A stretch of DNA of 64,000 nucleotides from an uncultured Desulfovibrio sp. GTDB lineage: Bacteria; Desulfobacterota; Desulfovibrionia; Desulfovibrionales; Desulfovibrionaceae. The DNA is taken from contig NZ_CALUWS010000008.1 of NCBI RefSeq assembly GCF_944324525.1, positions 1-64,000 on the forward strand. The letters are read 5' to 3'. Numbering within the stretch: position 1 is the first letter of the stretch; each line of letters begins with the position of its first letter. Positions 8,965 to 17,374 of this stretch are shown one piece after another. The notes under the pieces were generated by a model. It had not been told where the DNA came from. It searched no databases and saw only the letters and a list, made by a program, of their open reading frames with translations. Both the position numbers and the translations under genes were made by a program.

Positions 8965-10155
8965 TCAGTCGGCGCGCTGGGCAATGAAGCACTTGAGATA
9001 GGCCGTTTCCGGCATGGCCGCATGGACGGGATGATCGGGCCCCTGCCCGCCGGCGAAAAGGAGGCGCAGGGCGGTCTTCCGCCGTGCGGCGGCCTGCCCC
9101 AGACAGTGGCGCAACTCGTCGGCCGGCAGATGGTGCGAGCAGGAACAGCTGGCGATGACCCCGCCCGGCGACAGCAGCTGCAGGGCCAGCGCGTTGATCT
9201 TGCGGTAGGCGGCCAGGCCCTGCGCCGCATCCTTGCGCCGCTTGATGAAGGCGGGCGGATCCAGACAGATGAGCGAAAAGCGCCGGCCGCTGTCGTGCAG
9301 TTCGCGCAGCAGGTCAAAAGCATCGCCGCACAGGGTGCGGATGGCGTCGCCGGTGAGCTGGGGCGCATTGCGGGCGGCATTGGCGCCGGCCAGCTCCACG
9401 GCCTGCGGCGAGGCGTCGAGGAAGGTGACGGAGCGTGCCCCCCGCGCGGCCGCCGTGGCCCCGAAGCCGCCGGCATAACAGAAGATGTCCAGCACGTCCG
9501 CGCCCTGGGCGTAACGCGCGGCCTCCAGCCGGTTGACGCGCTGATCGTAGAACCAGCCGGTCTTCTGGCCGTCCAGCAGGGGGGCGGTAAAGGTGCAGCC
9601 GTTTTCGGGCAGTTCCAGCCGCCGGGGCACCGGCCCGGACAGGACGTTCTCGCGGGAAAGGCCTTCCAGCGAGCGCGAGGCCAGATCGTTGTCCCAGAGC
9701 AGGGAGGCGGGATGCAGCAGTTCGTCCAGACAGGCGGCGATGGCCTCCCGTCGCGCCTCCATGCCCGCCGTGCCCAGTTGCAGGGTCAGATGATCTCCGA
9801 AACGGTCGATGATCAGGCCGGGCAGCAGATCCCCCTCGCCGTGGCAAAGGCGGTAGTAGGGCTGGTCAAACAGGCGTGTGCGCAGGGCCAGCGCCGCCTG
9901 CAGGCGCTGCCGCAGCAGGCCGGCATCCAGCTCCGTATCCGGGGTGCGGCTGTAGAGACGGGCGCAGATGAGCGAATGCGGATTGACGAAGGCGCTGCCG
10001 ATGATGCCGCCGCGGGCATCCCGCACGGTGACGGCTTCGCCGGGACTGAAGGCGGAGAGCGGACTCCGTTTGCCGTCCACCTCGTTGCCGAAGATCCAGA
10101 GGTGCCCGGCGCGCAGGCGGCGATCCTCACCCTTGTTGAGCCAGAGGGTACGCAT
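8965..10155 (-). CDS. rlmI: 23S rRNA (cytosine-C5)-methyltransferase, RlmI family
   Basis: Class I SAM-dependent methyltransferase of the RlmI group, which methylates C5 of a 23S rRNA cytosine (C1962 in E. coli). The 396 residues divide into an N-terminal PUA domain (NKGEDRRLRAGHLWIFGNEV), a central domain with GEGDLLPGLIIDRFGDHL, and the Rossmann methyltransferase domain with DIFCYAGGFGATAA (SAM motif I), CLDPPAF (motif IV) and the SCSCSHH segment holding the catalytic cysteine. Its ATG follows the TAG stop of the upstream gene directly, with no intervening base, so translational coupling is probable. Confidence 0.92.
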   Translation of the reverse strand: MRTLWLNKGEDRRLRAGHLWIFGNEVDGKRSPLSAFSPGEAVTVRDARGGIIGSAFVNPHSLICARLYSRTPDTELDAGLLRQRLQAALALRTRLFDQPYYRLCHGEGDLLPGLIIDRFGDHLTLQLGTAGMEARREAIAACLDELLHPASLLWDNDLASRSLEGLSRENVLSGPVPRRLELPENGCTFTAPLLDGQKTGWFYDQRVNRLEAARYAQGADVLDIFCYAGGFGATAAARGARSVTFLDASPQAVELAGANAARNAPQLTGDAIRTLCGDAFDLLRELHDSGRRFSLICLDPPAFIKRRKDAAQGLAAYRKINALALQLLSPGGVIASCSCSHHLPADELRHCLGQAAARRKTALRLLFAGGQGPDHPVHAAMPETAYLKCFIAQRAD

Positions 10156-11919
10156 CTACTGCGCCGCCTTTTCCCGTTGAGCCTTGACGCGTTCCTCCAG
10201 CGGGGACCCAGGTACGGCTTCCAGCTGCAGGCGCGTCACGAGCTGCAGCAACCACAGGGGATTTTCGGCCTGGATGGGGATCCATTCGTCGCCGTCGATA
10301 CCTATTTTCAGCTCGCCGGGCGTGGCGATGAAGGTCTTGACGGCAGGCAGCAAGGTTTCGCCATTGGGCAGGTTGGCGGCGAGCATCTGGGCCATGCTTT
10401 CCATGGTCATGCGGGCAACGGCAGGTTCCTCGGCGATGTTGAGGGCCGTGAGGGCCATGAGGCCCTTGTCCGTCAGACGCATGTCAAGATGACGAAACGT
10501 GTTCATCGGGGAGAACATGCCGGCCATCTGGCCCTCGACGTTGTAGTCCAGATCGCACAGGCCGTCCGCTGTCAGGCTGCCGCTTGCTGTAACGATGCCG
10601 TTGTTGAGGCTCTGCCGCTCCGTGAACTTGCAGCGCAGTTCCTTCAGGCCGATGTGCACAAACGGCATCACCGACATGGGGATGACGAGATCGGTGATGG
10701 TGTTGGTGGCGTTCTGCGTGTCCCCTTCCGCATTCCAGAGCGTTTCCACCTGATCCGTGGTGACCGTGACCTCATTGAAGGTCAGGCGTATATCCTTGAC
10801 CAGGTGGCGGGAGAAGAACGGCTGGAAAGAGTGTTTTTCTCCCACGGGACGGTCACGGCCTATGAGCTCATCCACCCAGGGAAGCGAGTCGCTTTTGAGA
10901 AAGGCGATGGCTTCGGCAAGCAGGACATCGTGCAGCTCCTGACGGCCAAAGTTCACGACAATCTCCGTCGGGAGCTGAGCGGAAGGCGGGAGCATCAGGT
11001 TGACCTGATCGATGACGAGCTGCTTCAGCATGCCGGCTTTTTCGCCGCGCGTCATCTCCAGCATGGCGAAGTTGTACGCGGGCTTGCTGGACGCGTCGTT
11101 CGGGGCGGCAATCTCCAGCTTCCCGTCCTTGATCTGGAGCGTGCCGCAGACAAGATCCGCGAAAAGCGCCTCCCAGAAGGTGTCAGGCGAGCTCTTCTTG
11201 AACACTTCCCAGATCGTTACGGGCCGCAGCTCCGTCAGCGTCGTTTCCTTCAGGCGCAGGCTGTCTTCGCCGGCATGGCAGGAAAGGTCAGTCAGCAGGA
11301 TACGGCCGATCAGATCCTGCCGGATATCCGCTTTTTCCAGCTCAAGCACACCGGCTTCCATCTGTGTGGGAGCCATTTGCCCCTCCTGCCAAGTGAAGGC
11401 CGGCTTTTCCAGCTTGAGCGAACGGAAGGCGCAGCCGCGCAGGATGGCGGCGGCATCCGCTGAGGCATTGCGCAGGTTCTTGAACTGTTCCACGCTGACC
11501 GCCAGGGTGGAGCCTGCGACACTGGCGATGGCGCAGTCGTTCTTCGCGCCGTCGGCCAGGTTCTGGCGCAGGGTAACGTCCGTACCCTGCCAGTCGTCCA
11601 GCAGGGTCAGATAGCCCTGGGGCGAAAGCAGGAAATCCAGCTGCGGCGCGGCGTGCAGGATGGCGCGCAGGCTGATGGCGGCCTGGAGTTCCCGCGCCGT
11701 GAAGGTCAGGCCGTCTTCAGGAGAGGAATACTCTACGTCACGCAGGACGAGACGGCGGGAAAAGGAAGCGTAGTCCCAGGAAGCCAGGCTGACGCGCTTG
11801 TCGGCCTGCAGTTGCCGCAGCGTTTCGGCAAGCTGGGCGCGGACCGCCCTGTCCGCGGCATAGCACAGGCCAGCCACGGCGATAAGGAGGACAAGGAGAA
11901 AGATGACGGCTCGTTTCAT
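10156..11919 (-). CDS. AsmA-like membrane-anchored protein of unknown function, paralogue 1
   Basis: The 587-residue protein has an N-terminal membrane anchor or uncleaved signal (MKRAVIFLLVLLIAVAGLCYA) and a long predicted beta-rich periplasmic part (WDYASFSRRLVLRDVEYSSPE-type alternation). I do not recognise a named family; the layout recalls AsmA/DUF945-like envelope proteins. The last 150 residues align with the next gene: RHLDMRLTDKGLMALTALN here and RQLDIHYADKGLLALVALN there, at matching positions. A GAGGAG site precedes the ATG. It sits between that paralogue (51 bases) and rlmI (0 bases). Confidence 0.75.
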   Translation of the reverse strand: MKRAVIFLLVLLIAVAGLCYAADRAVRAQLAETLRQLQADKRVSLASWDYASFSRRLVLRDVEYSSPEDGLTFTARELQAAISLRAILHAAPQLDFLLSPQGYLTLLDDWQGTDVTLRQNLADGAKNDCAIASVAGSTLAVSVEQFKNLRNASADAAAILRGCAFRSLKLEKPAFTWQEGQMAPTQMEAGVLELEKADIRQDLIGRILLTDLSCHAGEDSLRLKETTLTELRPVTIWEVFKKSSPDTFWEALFADLVCGTLQIKDGKLEIAAPNDASSKPAYNFAMLEMTRGEKAGMLKQLVIDQVNLMLPPSAQLPTEIVVNFGRQELHDVLLAEAIAFLKSDSLPWVDELIGRDRPVGEKHSFQPFFSRHLVKDIRLTFNEVTVTTDQVETLWNAEGDTQNATNTITDLVIPMSVMPFVHIGLKELRCKFTERQSLNNGIVTASGSLTADGLCDLDYNVEGQMAGMFSPMNTFRHLDMRLTDKGLMALTALNIAEEPAVARMTMESMAQMLAANLPNGETLLPAVKTFIATPGELKIGIDGDEWIPIQAENPLWLLQLVTRLQLEAVPGSPLEERVKAQREKAAQ

Positions 11920-11970
11920 GGCGCTCCTCTGAAGTAAAACTATGGCGACTGCTGCCAGTCGTCCTTTTTC

Positions 11971-13410
11971 TTATTTCTGTTTTTTCTTCATGCTGTCAAT
12001 CTGCGCGCGCAGCGTCTCGGGGCCGGGTTCCATCGTGATGAGGAGGGGGAGAGTCTCTTCCGCCGGCAGGGCGGCCAGCGGATTCCAGAGCGCGCCCTCC
12101 GGCATGCGGATATCCAGCGTTCCGGGCTGCCGCCAGAAGCGCAACAGGGCCTCCCGCAGGGCTTGCGGCAGCGGCGCGGGCAGGTGCTTCTCCAGCAGGG
12201 GCAGGGGATTGCGCAGAGCCTCCGGCTGGTTCAGGGCCACGAGGGCCAGCAGGCCCTTGTCGGCATAATGGATGTCCAGCTGGCGCAGGCCCTCGTTTCC
12301 CGCGGGGATGACGGCCGAAAAGCTGCCGTCCGCCAGGCTGCCCTGCCAGTTGAGGCGTTCCTCCGTCCCTTCGGCGGTCACACGGCTTTGGGCGCTCATC
12401 TCCCAGTGCCAGACGGCGCCCGCGGGCAGCTCGAGGCTCAGAGCCCGGGCCAGGGTGTCGGCGTAGAGCTGTCCGCCTTCAAGGCGGCGCTGCGAATCCC
12501 TGCCGTCCAGATCCGCGTCCTTCTCCCAGGTAAGGCTTCGTATGGCGAACAGCGGGGCGTCGGCCAGACGGCAGAGCACATCCTCAAGGCTCCAGCCGTT
12601 TTCCCCGCGATATCCGGTGGGCTGGCTCCGGCCGGCTACCGAGGCCGGCACCAGACAGCGCGTCAGGCTCGCCAGCATGTCCGGGGCTGCCAGCATGTCG
12701 GCCAGCGGCAGGGCGGCATGGCGCAGCTCATGGCATTCCACGACATACGGGGGGCTGGCCAGGTTGATGTCTTCCCCCTTCAGGCGGAGGAGCTTGCCGT
12801 CCGCAAGGGCATCGGCCGTGAGTTCCCGTATGCCCAGGCGCAGGGGGGCAAGCAGGGAAGGCGCGTCATAATCGCAGAACTGGGCGGCATAGCCGGAGAA
12901 GCTCACGCCCTTGCGGAAGGTCTCCAGGGTGGCGGTGCCCCGGTCCAGGGCCCAGAGCAGCGAGGAGGAGATCTCCAGATGGCTGATGTGCTGGCGCTGG
13001 GCGCTCCAGGCGCCCTCGGCGGTCTGCAGGCGCGTTCCCCGCAGAGTGACGTCATCCAGCACGAGCGGGCCGCGCTCTTCGCCGGGCAGGGAACTCTGCC
13101 CCCGTTCCAGCGCCTGCAGCGTGGCGTGCAGATGTTCGGTATTGAGGCTGACGGAAAGCTCGCTGACCTGAAGGCGCAGGCCGCCCCCGGGCTGACGGAT
13201 GTCCAGACCCCGCAGATTGATGCGGCCGGCCAGCAGGGAGACCTCGACGCTCCCCGTGACCGTTGCCTCCTGGCCCTGACGGGAAAAGAGGTGCGGCAGG
13301 CCGTCCAGCAGGGCACGCTCCATGCGCTGCTCCGCCTGCTGCAGAAAACCATAGGCCGCCAGACAGAGCAGCGCCGTCAGGACGAACAGGACAAGAAAAA
13401 ATTTTCTCAT
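11971..13410 (-). CDS. AsmA-like membrane-anchored protein of unknown function, paralogue 2
   Basis: A 479-residue protein starting MRKFFLVLFVLTALLCLAAYG, an N-terminal membrane segment, followed by a large predicted periplasmic region with repeated amphipathic strands (GRINLRGLDIRQPGGGLRLQ). C-terminally it shares with the neighbouring gene the DKGLLALVALN motif and the later PGTLDIRMPEG / PGELKIGIDGD segment, so the two arose by tandem duplication. The ATG at 13410 has only a poor ribosome site; the frame is open upstream but overlaps nadB. Function unknown. Confidence 0.72.
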   Translation of the reverse strand: MRKFFLVLFVLTALLCLAAYGFLQQAEQRMERALLDGLPHLFSRQGQEATVTGSVEVSLLAGRINLRGLDIRQPGGGLRLQVSELSVSLNTEHLHATLQALERGQSSLPGEERGPLVLDDVTLRGTRLQTAEGAWSAQRQHISHLEISSSLLWALDRGTATLETFRKGVSFSGYAAQFCDYDAPSLLAPLRLGIRELTADALADGKLLRLKGEDINLASPPYVVECHELRHAALPLADMLAAPDMLASLTRCLVPASVAGRSQPTGYRGENGWSLEDVLCRLADAPLFAIRSLTWEKDADLDGRDSQRRLEGGQLYADTLARALSLELPAGAVWHWEMSAQSRVTAEGTEERLNWQGSLADGSFSAVIPAGNEGLRQLDIHYADKGLLALVALNQPEALRNPLPLLEKHLPAPLPQALREALLRFWRQPGTLDIRMPEGALWNPLAALPAEETLPLLITMEPGPETLRAQIDSMKKKQK

Positions 13411-13451
13411 GGCAGGATGGGAAGGGGCGGCCCGGGCCGCCCCTTCGTCGA

Positions 13452-15050
13452 TCAGTCGATGCGGTGATGGCAGCCGAGGCTGTGCGGATTGCGCATGGCG
13501 GCCTGCGTGATGACATAGGCCGTCTGCGAGCCGTGGAACAGGTCGACCAGCCGGCGGGAGATGCGCGTGGTCTTGTAAAAGTCGTGGATATGGCGCACAA
13601 GGTCGCGCATATCCTCGAAGGCGCGGCGCAACCGCGGTTCGGAGCGGGATATGCCCACATAATTCCACATGGTGCTGCGGATGTTGAACCAGTCCTGCGC
13701 CACCAGCGCCGGGTCGTCGCGCTGTTCGTCGCCTTCATGCTGCCAGTCGGGGATGGCGTCGGCAAGGCCCTTGGGGATGACGCCATGCTTGCGGCCCACC
13801 TGCTTGGCCAGATCCCGTCCGCAGGCCACTCCCCAGACGACCCCTTCCAGCAGGGACGTGCTGGCAAGGCGGTTGGCGCCGTGCAGGCCCGTGCAGGCGC
13901 ATTCCCCGATGGCGTAGAGGTTGGGCATGGAGGTGCGTCCGCTGGCGTCGGCCAGGACGCCGCCGCAGAAATAGTGCGCCGCCGGGACCACGGGGATGGG
14001 TTCCTTGCGGATGTCGATGCCCACTTCCAGACACTGGTTGAACACGGTGGGGAAGCGGGTGGGCAGGTCCTGCTTGACGCCGCTCACGTCGAGGAAAAGG
14101 CAGGGGGAGCCGCTGTGCAGCATCTCTTCCATCATGGCTTGCGCCACGATGTCGCGCGGGGCAAGGTCGCCGCGCTTGTCATGCCGCAGCATGAAGGGCT
14201 GTCCGTTCTCGTCCAGCAGGCGCGCGCCCTCGCCGCGCATGGCTTCGGTGATGAGGGGGCGGCGGTTGCTGCGCTCTTCATAAAGGGCCGTGGGATGGAA
14301 CTGCATGAACTCCAGATTGGCCAGGGCCACACCGGCGCGCGCGGCCATGGAGATGCCCGCGCCCACGCAGCCCGGGGCATTGGTGGAATGCAGGAAGACC
14401 TGCCCCACGCCGCCGGTGGCGAGCACCGTCCAGTCGGCGAGGATGGTTTCCGGCTCGCCGCTCTCCTCGTTGAGGACGTACGCGCCGAGGCAGCGGTTGG
14501 TGATGCTGTAGCGGTGCTGGGTGATGCGGTCGTGGTGGCGGCTGGTCAGCAGGTCGATGGCGGCACGGCGGAAAAGACGCGTGATGCGCGGATGGGCCGC
14601 CACCTGCGCCGTCAGGCCGTCCATGATGGCCTTGCCGGAATAGTCGGCCCGGTGCAGGATGCGCGGCGCGCCGTGACCGCCTTCGCGCGTGAGGTTGAAG
14701 CTGCCGTCCGGGTTGCGGTCGAACTGCACCCGGGCGCGTTCGAGGAGCATCTCGTCCACGCAGACCGGCCCCTGCCGGCAAAGCTGCCGTACGGCGGAAC
14801 GGGAATTGTAGCGGTGGCCCGCCACCATGATGTCATGTTCCAGGGCGCGCGCTTCGGCATCCGTATCGTCGGTGGCGGCGCGGTAGATGATGCCGCCCTG
14901 CGCCAGTTCGGAATTTCCCTGACCGAGGTTGTCCCCGGCGCTGATCAGCAGGACCTCATGGCCGGCGTCTGCCAGCGTGAGCGCGGCCGTGCAGCCGGCA
15001 ACGCCGGACCCGATGATCAGGACCGGCACATGACAACGAGAATGACTCAT
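13452..15050 (-). CDS. nadB: L-aspartate oxidase
   Basis: NadB oxidises L-aspartate to iminoaspartate with FAD, the first step of de novo NAD synthesis; in anaerobes fumarate is the usual electron acceptor. The 532-residue protein has the FAD-binding start VLIIGSGVAGCTAALTLADA, the substrate segment GNSELAQGGIIYR, FMQFHPTAL, PAAHYFCGGVLAD and the closing YAIGECACTGLHGANRLAS that contacts FAD. The gene follows nadA by 119 bases and is third in the nadC-nadA-nadB order. The ribosome site is weak (GGCAAG). Confidence 0.96.
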   Translation of the reverse strand: MSHSRCHVPVLIIGSGVAGCTAALTLADAGHEVLLISAGDNLGQGNSELAQGGIIYRAATDDTDAEARALEHDIMVAGHRYNSRSAVRQLCRQGPVCVDEMLLERARVQFDRNPDGSFNLTREGGHGAPRILHRADYSGKAIMDGLTAQVAAHPRITRLFRRAAIDLLTSRHHDRITQHRYSITNRCLGAYVLNEESGEPETILADWTVLATGGVGQVFLHSTNAPGCVGAGISMAARAGVALANLEFMQFHPTALYEERSNRRPLITEAMRGEGARLLDENGQPFMLRHDKRGDLAPRDIVAQAMMEEMLHSGSPCLFLDVSGVKQDLPTRFPTVFNQCLEVGIDIRKEPIPVVPAAHYFCGGVLADASGRTSMPNLYAIGECACTGLHGANRLASTSLLEGVVWGVACGRDLAKQVGRKHGVIPKGLADAIPDWQHEGDEQRDDPALVAQDWFNIRSTMWNYVGISRSEPRLRRAFEDMRDLVRHIHDFYKTTRISRRLVDLFHGSQTAYVITQAAMRNPHSLGCHHRID

Positions 15051-15169
15051 GATCTTGCCTCATGCCCACAGGCGGTTACAGGCTTGCGCCGGAGCAGCGC
15101 GGCGTCGGCTGCTCCGGCGGCGGGGAAGGGGCGCGGCGCCCCGGAAGATGACGCCTTGTCCGCGACGCC

Positions 15170-16231
15170 TCAGGAGGCGGCGCAGATCTCCAGCATACGG
15201 GTCAGGGTCTGACGGGCCGGCGGGCAAAGGGCCTGATCCACTTCCAGAGGCTCAGCCGTGCCGGTCTCGATGGCCTGCAGCGTGGCAAGAAGATTCTTTT
15301 CGGTCACCTTGCCCATGTCGGGACAGATGGCCGGTCCCAGCGGCAGGACGGTGCAGCTCCCGGCGTGGCGTTCGCCCAGCCGGTCCACGAGGTTGGTCTC
15401 CGTGCCGACGATGAGGGTGCTGCCGGGTTTTTCCGCGGCAAGGCGGGCGGCTTCGTTGATGAGGAAGGAGGTGGAGCCCGCGCCGTCGCACAGGTCGATG
15501 ACCTCCGGGCGGCATTCGGGATGGGCCATGACCAGGCAGCCGGGATGGGCCGCACGGGCGGCGGCGATCTGTTCCACGGTCAGATGGTCGTGGATGGGGC
15601 AGCAGCCCGGCCAGAGCAGCAGCGGCGTCTTCCAGAGGCGATGGGCGGGATCCCGTTCCGCCGGGGAAAGACCGTCGGCCCCCAGTTCCAGCAGATGCCA
15701 GTCGTCCGGGCCGAGGCCGAGCTGTTTGCCGACATTGCGGCCCAGGTGGCGGTCCGGCAGGAAGAGGACGCCCTGTCCCTGATCCAGCGCCCAGCGCATG
15801 ACGGTGCGCGCATTGGCGGAGGTGCAGACGGTGCCGCCAAATTCGCCCACCACGGCTTTGAGGGCCAGCGTGGTGTTGACGTAGGCCACCGGGATGACCC
15901 GGCGGCCGCCGTCGTGCAACTGCCGCAGGACGGCGCGGGCGCTCTCGGCGGGCGACATGAGGGACATGGCGCAGTCGGCATCGGGGGCGGGCAGGTGTAC
16001 CTGCTGGCCGGCCTTGGCCAGAAGGACCGCGGATTCGCCCATGAAATAGACGCCGCAAAAGACGATGTGGTCGGCCGTGATGTCCGGTACGCGGCGGGCC
16101 AGTTCCAGCGAGTCGCCGGTGATGTCGCAATGGCGCACCACGGCGTCATTCTGGTAGTGGTGGCCCATGATGCAGACTCGGGAGCCGAGGCGGGACTTGA
16201 GGGCGGTGATGGCGGCAGCGGTATCGTGCAT
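15170..16231 (-). CDS. nadA: quinolinate synthase
   Basis: NadA condenses iminoaspartate with dihydroxyacetone phosphate to quinolinate using a 4Fe-4S cluster. The 353-residue protein has MGHHYQNDAVV near the N-terminus, three matching internal repeats with candidate cluster cysteines in VFCGVYFMGESAVLL, LWPGCCPIHDHLTVEQI and AICPDMGKVTEKN, and the catalytic segments GTVCTSANA and VMAHPECRPEV. A GAGGAAAAC site precedes the ATG. It starts 10 bases after the nadC stop codon, clear operon spacing. Confidence 0.96.
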   Translation of the reverse strand: MHDTAAAITALKSRLGSRVCIMGHHYQNDAVVRHCDITGDSLELARRVPDITADHIVFCGVYFMGESAVLLAKAGQQVHLPAPDADCAMSLMSPAESARAVLRQLHDGGRRVIPVAYVNTTLALKAVVGEFGGTVCTSANARTVMRWALDQGQGVLFLPDRHLGRNVGKQLGLGPDDWHLLELGADGLSPAERDPAHRLWKTPLLLWPGCCPIHDHLTVEQIAAARAAHPGCLVMAHPECRPEVIDLCDGAGSTSFLINEAARLAAEKPGSTLIVGTETNLVDRLGERHAGSCTVLPLGPAICPDMGKVTEKNLLATLQAIETGTAEPLEVDQALCPPARQTLTRMLEICAAS

Positions 16232-16241
16232 GGGGTTTTCC

Positions 16242-17141
16242 TCAGGGATGGGCAGGCCCGCGGGCCTGGCCCTGTTGCAGGGTCATGCTGAAATCCGCCG
16301 CAACGGCGGAATGGGTCAGGCGTCCTACGGAGATGAAGTCCGGGGCGCGGCGGGAACAGCGGGCCAGCTCGCCGATGTTTTCCAGGGTCACGCCGCCGCT
16401 GACTTCGGTCTCGATATGGGGGGGGACCAGTTCCAGAGCCTCGCCCAGCAGCGGGGGGCGCATGTTGTCCATCATGATGCGGTCGGCCTGCGCGGCCACG
16501 GCTTCACGCACATGGTCGAGCGTGCGGCATTCCACTTCGATGGGCGGGCAGGGCGTGTAGGTGTCGCGCAGCTTCCGCACCGCGCGTTCGATGGAACCGG
16601 CGGCGTCGATGTGGTTGTCCTTGAGCATGAGCATTTCCGTCAGGTCCCGACGGTGATTGCAGCCGCCGCCCACGAGGACGGCGTATTTCTCGGGCCAGCG
16701 CAGGCAGGGGGTGGTCTTGCGGGTGTCCAGCAGGCGGACGCCCGTACCTTCCAGCTCGCGCACATAGCGCGCGGTCAGGTTGGCGATGCCGGAAAGATGC
16801 GTGACGTAGTTGAGGATGATCCGTTCGGCCTTGAGCAGCACCACGGCCGGACCTTCCATGACGGCCACTTCCGTCATGGCCGGGACGCGCCGGCCTTCCT
16901 CGGCCAGCAGCGTGTAGCGGACGGTATCGGCCCGCATGGCGGCAAAGACTTCCGCCATGACGGGCAGGCCCGCCACAAGGGTGTCCTCCTTGGCGCGGAT
17001 GACGGCCCGCATGGGATCGGTGGGGGAAAAGAGACCTTCCGCCGTCAGGTCGGGGCCGTCCTCTTCCAGCGCAAGTTCCACGGAACGACGTAAAAAAACT
17101 TCTCCGCGGCCGGAGAAAAAAGTAGCCCAAGGCGTCAACAT
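16242..17141 (-). CDS. nadC: nicotinate-nucleotide pyrophosphorylase (carboxylating)
   Basis: NadC converts quinolinate and PRPP to nicotinate mononucleotide, completing the de novo pathway begun by NadB and NadA. The 299-residue protein has the PRPP/quinolinate-binding features DTRKTTPCLRWPEKYAVLVGGGCNHR, LKDNHI, VEVEC-like IEVECRTLDH, IMMDNM and EVSGGVTLENI. I use the ATG at 17141; the frame is open to 17357 but those residues show no similarity and would overlap the promoter. It is the first gene of the nad operon. Confidence 0.94.
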   Translation of the reverse strand: MLTPWATFFSGRGEVFLRRSVELALEEDGPDLTAEGLFSPTDPMRAVIRAKEDTLVAGLPVMAEVFAAMRADTVRYTLLAEEGRRVPAMTEVAVMEGPAVVLLKAERIILNYVTHLSGIANLTARYVRELEGTGVRLLDTRKTTPCLRWPEKYAVLVGGGCNHRRDLTEMLMLKDNHIDAAGSIERAVRKLRDTYTPCPPIEVECRTLDHVREAVAAQADRIMMDNMRPPLLGEALELVPPHIETEVSGGVTLENIGELARCSRRAPDFISVGRLTHSAVAADFSMTLQQGQARGPAHP

Positions 17142-17283
17142 TTGCTTGTCCCTGTCATAGGTGCGTGCTAAGTCATGCCCGGCGGCCGCGCGATGGGGAA
17201 CATCCTGCTCCGGCAGGCGGCCGCTGCGGACAGGCCGCCGGCGCACAGACCATGTGCTGCATGTGGCGACCGATGGTGCTTCC

Positions 17284-17312
17284 TTGATAAAGTTCCTGTC
17301 CGTTTGCGTCAA
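17284..17312 (-). promoter_or_regulatory. sigma-70 type promoter of the nadC operon
   Basis: On the minus strand TTGACG (17312-17307) is followed after exactly 17 bases by TATCAA (17289-17284). It points at nadC and leaves a leader of roughly 135 bases containing G/C-rich hairpins (GCGGCCGCC / GGCGGCCGC). No NAD-riboswitch consensus was recognised. The same intergenic stretch (17142-17374) must also serve mgtE on the other strand. Confidence 0.5.
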
Positions 17313-17374
17313 GGCCGGGGCGGGAATTGGGACGTTTTTCACAACGGATGTCGGCAAAAGGAGGGGGTGTCGGT

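Noticed and set aside
17142..17374. M-box or other Mg2+ riboswitch upstream of mgtE
   Set aside because: I could not match conserved M-box blocks; only generic G/C hairpins are visible.
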